Positions 1 through 7,061 of a DNA stretch of 64,000 nt are shown piece after piece (position 1 is the first letter of the stretch; each line of letters begins with the position of its first letter). Under the pieces are notes generated by a model, which was given only the letters and a program-made list of their open reading frames with translations, was not told the DNA's origin and did no database searches. Source of the DNA: Marinovum algicola (lineage in GTDB: Bacteria > Pseudomonadota > Alphaproteobacteria > Rhodobacterales > Rhodobacteraceae); NCBI RefSeq assembly GCF_900109145.1, contig NZ_FNYY01000001.1, positions 542,147 to 606,146 of the forward strand, in the 5' to 3' direction. The position numbers were made by a program, and so were the translations under genes.

Positions 1-55
1 CCCAGCACTTGGCGGGCTTGATCCGAACTTGCGCGGCCGGGGCAGCAGCGGCCGC

Positions 56-151
56 CTACAAGAGCACCAGCCGCAACAGATAGGCGACGCTCGCAACGGT
101 GAGCACGCCGGCCAGCCAGAGCGCCACGAACCAGCCCAGTTTCCTCCACAT
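56..151 (-). CDS. DUF2474 small membrane subunit next to cydAB (31 aa)
   Basis: A 31-residue single-pass membrane peptide: a short basic N-terminus (MWRKLGW) followed by one hydrophobic helix. Its ATG overlaps the cydB TGA by one base (TGATG), so translation is probably coupled to cydB. Size, position and composition match the DUF2474 peptides found after CIO-type cydAB operons. By analogy with CydX of E. coli it may stabilise the oxidase, which is an inference. The TAG stop lies at 56-58. It is too short for most gene callers but its position makes it convincing. Confidence 0.8.
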   Translation of the reverse strand: MWRKLGWFVALWLAGVLTVASVAYLLRLVLL

Positions 152-1170
152 CAGTGATATCCGTCTTCGGGGTCGAGCTTGCCGCGGAACACCCAATAGG
201 CAAAGCCGGTATAAGCCAAGATGATCGGCACCAGCACGATGGCGCCGACAAACATGAAAAGCTGGCTCTTGTAGGGGCTTGCGGCCTGCCAGATCGTGAC
301 TTCGGTCGGAATGATATAGGGCCAGATCGAAATGCCGAGGCCGACGAAGCACAGCAGGAACAGCAACACCACCATCAGCATCGGCAGCCAGTCGTGCCCG
401 CCCTTGTACAGCGACCGCGCCAGGACATAGCCGATCAGCCCGGTCAGCAGCGGCACCGGCACAACAAAGAGGATCTGTGGAAACGACAGCCAGCGCATCC
501 AGTAGGCTGCCTCCAGTGTCGGCGTCAGCGCGCTGACCAGCGCGATGAAGCCAAGCGACAGCAGGCCCGACAGTTGTGCGGCCTTTTTCACCCGTTGCTG
601 CACCGCGCCCTCGAGCTTCCAGTTGAGCCAGCAGGCCCCCATCAGCGCATAGCCCGCCACCACCCCGAGCCCGACAACCAGGGTAAATGGCGTCAGCCAA
701 TCCCACCAGCCGCCGCCATAGGCGCGGCCGTCGATCTCGATCCCCTGCAAGAGCGTGCCGAGGATGATGCCCTGCATCAGCGCGGCGACGACGGAGCCGC
801 AGATGAACGACATATCCCAGGCCCGGGCCGAGAAGCGGCGCTGCGAGCGCCAGCGGAACTCGAAGGCCACGCCGCGAAAAATCAGCGCCAGCAGCATCAC
901 GATGATCGGCACGTAGACCGCCGGCAGGATGATCGCATAGGCCAGCGGAAAGGCGGCAAACAGCCCGCCGCCGCCAAGGATCAGCCAGGTCTCGTTGCCG
1001 TCCCAGACCGGGGCGACCGAATTCATCATCAGATCGCGGTCGGACTTTTCCGGAAAGAAGGGATAGAGGATGCCGATGCCCAGGTCGAACCCGTCGAGAA
1101 CGACATAGACGAAGGTGGCAAAGGCCAGAAGCAGGGCCCAGGCAATGGTGAGATCAAACGAGACTTCCAT
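151..1170 (-). CDS. cydB: Cytochrome bd-type quinol oxidase subunit II (CydB/CioB)
   Basis: 339-residue, many-pass inner-membrane protein. With CydA it forms a quinol:O2 oxidoreductase that reduces oxygen to water without pumping protons. The N-terminal stretch around residues 20-60 (VVLDGFDLGIG, then the WDGNETWLI motif near residue 56) is the CydB signature. ATG lies 3 nt after the cydA stop, and the DUF2474 gene overlaps its end, so this is a three-gene operon. Together with the short CydA it fits the cyanide-insensitive (CIO) subgroup rather than the E. coli bd-I type. Confidence 0.95.
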   Translation of the reverse strand: MEVSFDLTIAWALLLAFATFVYVVLDGFDLGIGILYPFFPEKSDRDLMMNSVAPVWDGNETWLILGGGGLFAAFPLAYAIILPAVYVPIIVMLLALIFRGVAFEFRWRSQRRFSARAWDMSFICGSVVAALMQGIILGTLLQGIEIDGRAYGGGWWDWLTPFTLVVGLGVVAGYALMGACWLNWKLEGAVQQRVKKAAQLSGLLSLGFIALVSALTPTLEAAYWMRWLSFPQILFVVPVPLLTGLIGYVLARSLYKGGHDWLPMLMVVLLFLLCFVGLGISIWPYIIPTEVTIWQAASPYKSQLFMFVGAIVLVPIILAYTGFAYWVFRGKLDPEDGYH

Positions 1171-1173
1171 GGC

Positions 1174-2598
1174 TCAGGCCTCCTCTGCCGCTTCGCGCGT
1201 GCCAACTGGCGCCGAGGTCATGCCGGCGGTGCGGATCGGCCCGGCCTCGGATTCCACGCCGGTTTCGCCGAGAAGGGGCACCTTGCCCATCAGATGCAGC
1301 AGGTAGACCACGCCGGCGCCGAAAACGACGAAGTAGACGGCGACAAAGGCAAGCAGCGAGGCTCCGACGGCGCTGGCGGCGACCGGGGCCACGGCATCCG
1401 CGGTCAGCAACTCGCCATAGATGACGAAAGGCTGGCGCCCGACCTCGGTGGTGATCCAGCCCGCCGTCACCGCGATCAACCCCGAAGGGCCCATCACCAG
1501 CGCGGCGCGGTGCAGCCACCGGTCGTCATGCAGCCGGCCGCGCAGCCGCGAGACCAGCGACCAGAGGCCGACAGCCGCCATCAGGACGCCGATGCCCACC
1601 ATGATGCGAAAGCTCCAGAACACCACCCCCACCGGCGGCTCGAGCGCGTCAGGCACCGTGTCCAGCCCGTCCATCTCGGCGTCCCAGGACTTGCCCAGGA
1701 TCGGCCCGCCGATCCTGGGGATCGACAGTGCATAGCGCATCTCGCCGGCCGCCTGATCGGGAATGCCGAACAGGATCAGCGGCACGCCATCGTCGTAGCT
1801 CTCGAAATGGCCTTCCATGGCGAGCACCTTGGTCGGCTGATGCTCATATGTGTTCAGCCCCTGTTCGTGGCCGATGACGATCTGCAAGGGCGCGACGATC
1901 GCGGCCATCCACATCGCCATCGAGAACATCGTGCGCACGCCCTTGTTGTGGCTGTGATGGCGCAGCAGATGCCAGGCCCCGACGCCACCGACGACAAAGG
2001 CCGTGGTCAGATAGGCGGCGGTGATCGTATGCGCCAGGCGGTAGGGGAAGGAGGGGTTGAAGATGATCTGCCACCAGTCCTCGGGCAAATATTGCCCGGT
2101 GTTCGAGATCGAAAAGCCCGCGGGCGTGTGCATCCAGCTGTTGACGCTGAGAATCCAGGTGGCCGAGATCGCCGTGCCGACCGCCACCATGACGCAGGCG
2201 AACATGTGCAGCCCGTCGCCGACCCGATTGCGGCCAAAGAGCATGATGCCGAGAAAGCCCGCCTCGAGAAAGAAGGCGGTCAGGATTTCATAGGCCATCA
2301 GCGGCCCGATCACCGGCCCGGCGCGATCCGAAAAGACCGACCAGTTGGTGCCGAACTGATATGACATCACGATCCCCGAGACGACCCCCATGGCAAAGGA
2401 GATCGCGAAGACCTTGATCCAGTATTCGAACAGCCGGAGATAGGTTTCGTGCCGTGTTTTCAGCCAGAGCGCATTCAGCACCGCCAGAAAGCTTGCCAGG
2501 CCGATGGTGAAGGCCGGAAAGATGAAGTGGAACGCAACCGTGAAGGCAAATTGCATCCGCGCCAGAAGCAGCGCGTCGAAACCCAGAAAAGTGTCCAT
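1174..2598 (-). CDS. cydA: Cytochrome bd-type quinol oxidase subunit I (CydA/CioA)
   Basis: 474 residues from the ATG at 2596-2598 (MDTFLGFDALLLARMQFAFT). The frame stays open ~89 codons further upstream, but that part is low-complexity, Pro/Arg-rich and unlike the family, so the internal ATG is chosen. CydA holds haems b558, b595 and d and the quinol site. The His at residue ~19-20 of the usual CydA start is replaced by the ARMQFAFTVAFHFIF context typical of this subgroup, and GWITTEVGRQPF lies in the C-terminal half. The length (well under 520) indicates a short Q-loop, as in CIO oxidases. It is first in the operon with cydB. Confidence 0.95.
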   Translation of the reverse strand: MDTFLGFDALLLARMQFAFTVAFHFIFPAFTIGLASFLAVLNALWLKTRHETYLRLFEYWIKVFAISFAMGVVSGIVMSYQFGTNWSVFSDRAGPVIGPLMAYEILTAFFLEAGFLGIMLFGRNRVGDGLHMFACVMVAVGTAISATWILSVNSWMHTPAGFSISNTGQYLPEDWWQIIFNPSFPYRLAHTITAAYLTTAFVVGGVGAWHLLRHHSHNKGVRTMFSMAMWMAAIVAPLQIVIGHEQGLNTYEHQPTKVLAMEGHFESYDDGVPLILFGIPDQAAGEMRYALSIPRIGGPILGKSWDAEMDGLDTVPDALEPPVGVVFWSFRIMVGIGVLMAAVGLWSLVSRLRGRLHDDRWLHRAALVMGPSGLIAVTAGWITTEVGRQPFVIYGELLTADAVAPVAASAVGASLLAFVAVYFVVFGAGVVYLLHLMGKVPLLGETGVESEAGPIRTAGMTSAPVGTREAAEEA

Positions 2599-2832
2599 GT
2601 ACCCGTGACCCTGCGATGACTGCCGTTGATACCCGATACCGGTAACGTAGGTCTCCGGACCCATGGCCGGATTGCGACATGGCAACGCAGGCGGGAACTT
2701 CCCTGAGGACGGAACGTGGCAGGGGCGGACAGGCCGGTCTGATTGCCGGGGGGTGGCTGGCAAGATGCGCATGCGCCGCCGGTCAGGGGCGGGGCCAGGC
2801 CGTGCGGCAAGGCTGAAATGTAGGGGGTTTTG

Positions 2833-2909
2833 TGGTAGCGGAGGAGGGACTTGAACCCCCGACACGCGGATTATGATTCCGCTGCTCTAACCAACTGAGC
2901 TACTCCGCC
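2833..2909 (-). tRNA. tRNA-Met (CAT)
   Basis: 77-nt cloverleaf on the minus strand with encoded CCA. The anticodon stem is GCGGA/TCCGC around the loop ATCATAA, giving anticodon CAT. The T-arm contains GGTTCAAGTCC and the D-arm AGCTCAGTTGGTTAGAGC. The first acceptor pair reads G-U. CAT can also belong to tRNA-Ile2 (lysidine) or initiator tRNA. The body resembles elongator tRNA-Met best, and the initiator-specific three-G anticodon stem is absent. Confidence 0.9.
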
Positions 2910-3042
2910 ACAGGCCCGGCGGGATTAGGACAGCAGCCCTCTGGCGTCAAGACAAAAAGCGCCGGAGTTTGGCGGATTTTCCGCAGTTTTGCCTCGCGGC
3001 GTGCGGGATGCAAAAAAGCTGAATTTTTTCGTCAGACGGGGC

Positions 3043-3071
3043 TTGATCCCGCATGCTGATTTGCGTAGAGA
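3043..3071 (+). promoter_or_regulatory. Probable promoter of tRNA-Gln
   Basis: TTGATC (3043-3048) and TAGAGA (3066-3071) are separated by 17 nt, and the tRNA begins 12 nt after the -10-like box. The -35 matches 4 of 6 consensus positions and the -10 matches 3 of 6. The call rests on spacing and position. Confidence 0.45.
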
Positions 3072-3083
3072 CACCCGCACCGT

Positions 3084-3158
3084 TGGGGTGTAGCCAAGTG
3101 GTAAGGCAACTGTTTTTGGTACAGTGTACCGTAGGTTCGAATCCTACCACCCCAGCCA
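3084..3158 (+). tRNA. tRNA-Gln (TTG)
   Basis: 75-nt cloverleaf with encoded CCA. The acceptor stem is TGGGGTG/CACCCCA, the anticodon stem ACTGT/ACAGT encloses TTTTGGT (anticodon TTG), and the T-arm has GGTTCGAATCC. The acceptor and anticodon fit tRNA-Gln. It is divergent from tRNA-Met, with 174 nt between them. Confidence 0.95.
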
Positions 3159-3350
3159 TAATTCCGCAAAATCCAATCCTTGCAACGAGATAGCCGCTGA
3201 TCCTGCACGCCGTCCGGCCCGTGTTTCCGGTCGCGCGTCACGCCGGCCAAAGCGCGTCGTTCGGCCCCGGTTCCCCGGATGGGGCCGCTTTGCGCAGGGG
3301 CGACTCACCCCGCCTGGCCGGAACAGCCATGCCGCCCGGTGTCGCGGCCC

Positions 3351-4517
3351 TCAGGCCCGAGCCAGCACCTCGACGCAGAGCACCGTCGGCAAGTGGCGCG
3401 CGATCTCGTGCCAGGTTTCGCCTTCGTCGCGGCTGGCAAAGACCGAGCCGGAGTTGGTGCCGAAATAGACCCCGGCCGGGCGGGCGCGGTCGGTGGCAAG
3501 GGATTGACGCAGCACCGTGAAAAAGCAGTTCTCCGTCGGCAGCCCGGCCTGTTTCTGCTGCCAGCTGTCGCCGCCGTCGGTGGATTTCCAGATCGCGGCC
3601 GAGGCGTCCGGCGGATACCGCCCCTGGCTGTCGCCGTTGAGCGGCAGCACCCAGATCGTGCGGCTGTCTTCGGGATGCACGGCGATGGGAAAGCCGAATG
3701 TCGACGGCAGTCCGGTGGTGATCTCATGCCAGCTGCGCCCGCCATCCTCGGAGCGGAAGGTGCCGTGGTGGTTCTGCTGATAGAGCAGGTCGGTGCCACC
3801 ACCCTGTTCGGCGCGCACCATGTTGTGCACGCAAAGCCCGGTCTCGTCGCCGGTGCCGGCCGCCGGATGGTCCGACGCAGGGGCCGGGCCGTCCAGATTG
3901 CTGCGGCGGTTGCGCCGCTCCCAGCTTGCGCCGCCGTCCTCGCTGGCAAAGACCCCGGCGGCGGAGATGCCCAGCCAGAGCTTGGCCGGATCTCCCGGAT
4001 CGGTGAGAATGGTGTGCAGCGTCAGCCCGGCGGCGCCGGGCTGCCAGTCTTCGGCCGAGGGGTGCTGGTTGAGCGCCGGCAGCTTCTCCCAGCTTTCGCC
4101 GCCGTCGGAGCTGGCGAAAAGCGTGGCGGGCTTGGCTCCGGCATACAGCCGGTCGCCGCCCCGGCGAATCGACCACAGCGCCTCGATCTCGCCGGTAAAG
4201 GGCGCCGGCGGGCTGGGCTCCGTGCCGAAGGTCCTGGCCATCTCGGGGTCATCGGCCAGCCAGGCGTCCATCTGGCCGTTGGCCAGTTTGCTCAGTTGCC
4301 AAGAGGCGCCATGATCGGACGACCGCCAGACCCCGGCGCCACACCAGTCGTTGCCGCCCGCCGCCCAGAGCGCGCCGCTTTCGGAGTCGCCGGCCATGTG
4401 GTTGATCGGCCAGCCGTCACAGAACGGGCCGGCGACGGACCAGGCGTCGCGGTCTTCGGTGCCGTCCAGCAGGAAGGCACCTTTGGTTGTTCCGACAAGA
4501 ACGGTCGTCCGGGGCAT
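3351..4517 (-). CDS. Asp-box (BNR) beta-propeller protein, sialidase/sortilin-like fold
   Basis: 388 residues from the ATG at 4515-4517 (MPRTTVLVGTTKGAFLL). The longer frame upstream is ignored because this start gives the usual propeller N-terminus. At least six Asp-box motifs (S-x-D-x-G-x-T/S-W) recur: SSDHGASW, SSDGGESW, SEDGGASW, SEDGGRSW, STDGGDSW and SRDEGETW. Each sits on a blade of a repeated fold. No signal peptide is visible, so it looks cytoplasmic. The family contains sialidases, but the sialidase Arg triad cannot be assigned here, so no enzymatic activity is claimed. Confidence 0.8.
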   Translation of the reverse strand: MPRTTVLVGTTKGAFLLDGTEDRDAWSVAGPFCDGWPINHMAGDSESGALWAAGGNDWCGAGVWRSSDHGASWQLSKLANGQMDAWLADDPEMARTFGTEPSPPAPFTGEIEALWSIRRGGDRLYAGAKPATLFASSDGGESWEKLPALNQHPSAEDWQPGAAGLTLHTILTDPGDPAKLWLGISAAGVFASEDGGASWERRNRRSNLDGPAPASDHPAAGTGDETGLCVHNMVRAEQGGGTDLLYQQNHHGTFRSEDGGRSWHEITTGLPSTFGFPIAVHPEDSRTIWVLPLNGDSQGRYPPDASAAIWKSTDGGDSWQQKQAGLPTENCFFTVLRQSLATDRARPAGVYFGTNSGSVFASRDEGETWHEIARHLPTVLCVEVLARA

Positions 4518-4586
4518 GGGGCACCTCGAGGCAGGGCAAAGGTGGCGCGAGGATACCATCGGTGCGCCCCGGGACCGAAGGGATTT

Positions 4587-5582
4587 TCAGCTTACCCGTT
4601 CGAACGAAAGCCGGGTCTCGCTGCGCCAGGTCTCGCCGGGGCGCAGGAGCGCCTGCGACGCCCAGCTCTGGTTCGGCGCGTCGGGCCAGGCCTGCGGTTC
4701 CAGCGCGATGCCGGCATGGGGACCATAGGGCGCGCCTTGCAACCCGGGCCGATTTGTCCTGCCGAGCGCGGCGCCGTCATAGACGTGGAGCCCGGGTTCG
4801 GTGGTTTCGAGCGTCATGTGCAGCCCTGCGGCCTCGAGCGTGGCGGCGGGGCCAAGCGCGGTGCGGGCTTCGGCGCGGCAGAAGGTGTGATCGAGCGGAG
4901 CGGTCAGCCCGGCGGGGGTGCGGAAATCGAACGGCGTTCCCGCCACATCCGCGGGCGCACCCAGCGGGATCTGGCGCGCATCGACCGGCAGATAGCGTTC
5001 GGCGGTGATGCAGAGCCGGTGCTCTTTGATATCGGCCGCGCCGGTGAGGTTGTAATAGGCATGGCTGGCCAGGTTGCAATAGGTCGTCGCGTCGCTGCGC
5101 CCGGTCAGCAGGATGGTCAGCGTCGACCCTCGAGTGCTGTAGCGGCAGCGCAGGTCGAGCGCGCCCGGAAAGCCCATGTGACCGTCTTCCAGCATCAGCC
5201 CCAGGGTGACGTGATCGTCGGCGGATTCGAGCAATTGCCAGCTTTGCGCCGAGGTGCCCAGGCTGCCGCCATGCAGGCATTGCACGCCGTTTTCATTGCG
5301 GTCGACCTGGTGGCCGCGGCCGTCGAGCGTGAACCGCCCATCGGCGATGCGGTTCGCGTAGCGGCCGACAATCGCCCCGAGATAGCCGGGATTGTCGAAA
5401 TAGGCCTCGGGTTCGGCATGGCCCAGCACCACCGGCACGTCATGCCCGCCCAGCCGCAGGTCCTGCAAGGCCGCGCCGAAGGTCAGGACGCGGGCTGTCA
5501 GCCCGCCGCCGCCGATGGTGATGCTCTGAAAGACCTTGCCGTCCGGTGCGATTCCGAGGTCGGTGATATGTCGCTGTGCCAT
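4587..5582 (-). CDS. galM: Aldose 1-epimerase (mutarotase)
   Basis: 331 residues. It interconverts alpha and beta anomers of aldoses in the cytoplasm. Family motifs are visible: GRYANRIADGRF near residue 73, the HAYYNL motif with a catalytic-region His near residue 174, and GIALEPQAWPDAPN near residue 297, which carries the catalytic Glu. Length matches the family (330-350). It lies 69 nt after the start of the beta-propeller gene on the same strand. No sugar operon is visible around it, so the physiological sugar is unknown. Confidence 0.92.
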   Translation of the reverse strand: MAQRHITDLGIAPDGKVFQSITIGGGGLTARVLTFGAALQDLRLGGHDVPVVLGHAEPEAYFDNPGYLGAIVGRYANRIADGRFTLDGRGHQVDRNENGVQCLHGGSLGTSAQSWQLLESADDHVTLGLMLEDGHMGFPGALDLRCRYSTRGSTLTILLTGRSDATTYCNLASHAYYNLTGAADIKEHRLCITAERYLPVDARQIPLGAPADVAGTPFDFRTPAGLTAPLDHTFCRAEARTALGPAATLEAAGLHMTLETTEPGLHVYDGAALGRTNRPGLQGAPYGPHAGIALEPQAWPDAPNQSWASQALLRPGETWRSETRLSFERVS

Positions 5583-5644
5583 GCGCGCCCCCTTTGCCGC
5601 GCAGCAAAGTCGATGCCGACGGGCGCGTCAATGGGCGCGACGCG

Positions 5645-5830
5645 TCACTTGGTCAGGATCAGCTTGCCGGCCTTGGTAATGCGCAGGGTATAGACCTTGC
5701 CATCAAGCAGGATGCGGGCGGTGGCATTGTTGCCCACCAGCATGCGGGCGTCATAGATCGGCCCAGTGTCTTCGGGGGCAGGCGAGGCATTGGCGCGGCG
5801 CAGGTCCATGGGGCGGGCAATGGCGTTCAA
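5645..5830 (-). CDS. hemP: Hemin uptake protein HemP
   Basis: 61 residues if it starts at the TTG at 5828-5830, or 54 from the ATG at 5807-5809. The C-terminal core ARILLDGKVYTLRITKAGKLILTK (given in parts: ARILLDGKVYTLRI, then TKAGKLILTK) is the HemP signature. The TTG start is favoured because it overlaps the stop of the 45-aa ORF (ATTGA) and has GGAGGG six bases upstream. HemP proteins accompany haem/iron uptake systems and in some bacteria activate the haem-receptor gene. No receptor gene is in this window. It lies near fnrL and hemN, which are also haem-related. Confidence 0.88.
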   Translation of the reverse strand: MNAIARPMDLRRANASPAPEDTGPIYDARMLVGNNATARILLDGKVYTLRITKAGKLILTK

Positions 5831-5964
5831 TTCCGGCCCTCCAGACGGTCAAAGAGCGCCTCGAGCCGGATATCGGCCGGGTAGCTGCCGCCGAGGGCGG
5901 TGCTGAGAAGATCGACCCACTGCGGCGTGGGGCGGGTGAGATCACGGGAATATTCTGTCGCCAT
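5827..5964 (-). CDS. 45-residue small ORF upstream of and coupled to hemP
   Basis: It encodes a 45-residue acidic, soluble-looking peptide (MATEYSRDLTRPTPQWVDLL at the N-terminus, ending LFDRLEGRN). GGAGAG sits 7 nt before the ATG at 5962-5964, a good ribosome binding site. The stop overlaps the presumed TTG start of hemP, so hemP is probably translated by coupling. I do not recognise the family. The ORF fills the gap between an AT-rich promoter-like region and hemP exactly, which is the main reason to believe it. Confidence 0.6.
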   Translation of the reverse strand: MATEYSRDLTRPTPQWVDLLSTALGGSYPADIRLEALFDRLEGRN

Positions 5965-6030
5965 TTTAACTCTCCAGAACTAGGGAAAAACCGGGCTGTC
6001 CTAAGAGGATGGCTGGGCGTTGCGTTTAAG

Positions 6031-6056
6031 TTGACTGAAATAGTAGGATATGTCAA
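6031..6056 (-). promoter_or_regulatory. AT-rich inverted repeat in front of the hemP operon
   Basis: TTGAC and GTCAA form a 5-bp inverted repeat with a 16-nt spacer in an unusually AT-rich stretch. On the minus strand, TTGACA (6051-6056) can serve as a -35 box, but a clear -10 is not visible. Given hemP downstream, an iron-responsive operator (Irr, RirA or Fur type) is plausible. The arms do not match TGA-N9-TCA. Confidence 0.35.
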
Positions 6057-6248
6057 GCGAGGCCGGGCCGACGTTTTCGGCGCGCGGGCGCGGGGTTTCG
6101 GTCGGGTTTTTGCGGAGCGCAGGGAGACGGCGGGACGTGCCCGGCGTCGCCGGGCCGCACGACACCGGCGGTTGGCGCGCCGGATTCGCAGGTCGGGAGA
6201 TCAGAGAGGCTGGTGGCGGTTACGATCGGGGCGCGGAAAATTGCCCGC

Positions 6249-6995
6249 TCAGGCCACCAGGCCACCGTCGCTGTCTTCGCCGGCCTCTTCGAGCAGCCGG
6301 TCGAAATCGGGCACCGACACCTGGCGTTTTCCCGCCAGTTCGATCACCCCGTCGCGTTTCAGCGACGACATCTGCCGGCTCACCGTCTCGAGCGTCAGGC
6401 CGAGGTAATCGGCCATCGCTTCGCGGGTCAGGGGCAGTTCGAAGGACATGCCATCGACGGTGCCGATCAGCCGCAGCGAGGCGTCGCGCCGGCCGATGAT
6501 CGACAGCAGCGAGGCGATCTTTTCGCGCGCGGTCTTGCGGCCCAGCACCAGCATCCATTCGCGCGCGGCATCGAGCTCGTCCAGGGTCATTTCCAGCAGC
6601 CGATGCGCAATATGCGGCGTGCGGTTCATCAGCGCTTCGAAGGGTTTCTTGCGAAAACAGCACATCACCAGATCGGTGGTGGCCACCACGTTGTAGGCGG
6701 CGCTGTCGCGCCCCGGGCGGCCGACGAAATCGCTGGGCAGCAGCAGGCCCACCATCTGGGTGCGCCCATCCTCCATGGTCTGGGTCAGCGTGGCGATGCC
6801 GGTGACCACCGAGCCCACGAATTCCATCCGGTCGCCGGACCAGACGATGGTCTGGCCGGCCTCGTAGCTGCGGTAATACTTGATGTCTTCGAGCAGGCTC
6901 AATTCGTCGCTGTCACAGCGGGCACAGACGGCCCGATGCCGGATCGGACAATCGCCGCATTGCAGGGACAGGTCGGGGGACATCTTGCTCGGCAT
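6249..6995 (-). CDS. fnrL: FNR/CRP-family oxygen-responsive regulator FnrL
   Basis: 248 residues from the ATG at 6993-6995; a second ATG lies four codons in. The N-terminus has Cys at 13, 16, 24 and 27 (CGDCPIRHRAVCARC), the cluster-binding pattern of Rhodobacter FnrL, which senses O2 through a 4Fe-4S cluster. A cNMP-type beta barrel follows, then a C-terminal helix-turn-helix with LGLTLETVSRQM, whose E-x-x-S-R recognition residues fit TTGAT half-sites. It diverges from hemN, with an FNR box between. FnrL controls anaerobic respiration and tetrapyrrole synthesis in this family. Confidence 0.95.
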   Translation of the reverse strand: MPSKMSPDLSLQCGDCPIRHRAVCARCDSDELSLLEDIKYYRSYEAGQTIVWSGDRMEFVGSVVTGIATLTQTMEDGRTQMVGLLLPSDFVGRPGRDSAAYNVVATTDLVMCCFRKKPFEALMNRTPHIAHRLLEMTLDELDAAREWMLVLGRKTAREKIASLLSIIGRRDASLRLIGTVDGMSFELPLTREAMADYLGLTLETVSRQMSSLKRDGVIELAGKRQVSVPDFDRLLEEAGEDSDGGLVA

Positions 6996-7017
6996 TGTCG
7001 TAAATCGTGGCTTCGGC

Positions 7018-7031
7018 TTGATCTGGGTCAA
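7018..7031. promoter_or_regulatory. FNR box between fnrL and hemN
   Basis: TTGATCTGGGTCAA matches the FNR consensus TTGAT-N4-ATCAA at 9 of 10 defined positions. It is 22 nt upstream of the fnrL ATG and 30 nt upstream of the hemN ATG. A site this close to fnrL would fit autoregulation, while hemN would be regulated on the other side. Confidence 0.85.
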
Positions 7032-7061
7032 GGATCGCGGCGCGTCCCTTGCCCTAGAGCT

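Noticed and set aside
2599..2865. N-terminal extension of CydA by about 89 codons
   Set aside because: The extra translation is Pro/Arg-rich and runs through an intergenic region; the internal ATG gives the known family start.
2833..2909. tRNA-Ile2 (lysidine CAT) instead of tRNA-Met
   Set aside because: The body does not resemble tRNA-Ile2; elongator tRNA-Met is the better match.
6031..6056. Canonical RirA (TGA-N9-TCA) box at the hemP promoter
   Set aside because: The arms are spaced by 16 nt and do not fit TGA-N9-TCA, so only a generic inverted repeat is reported.
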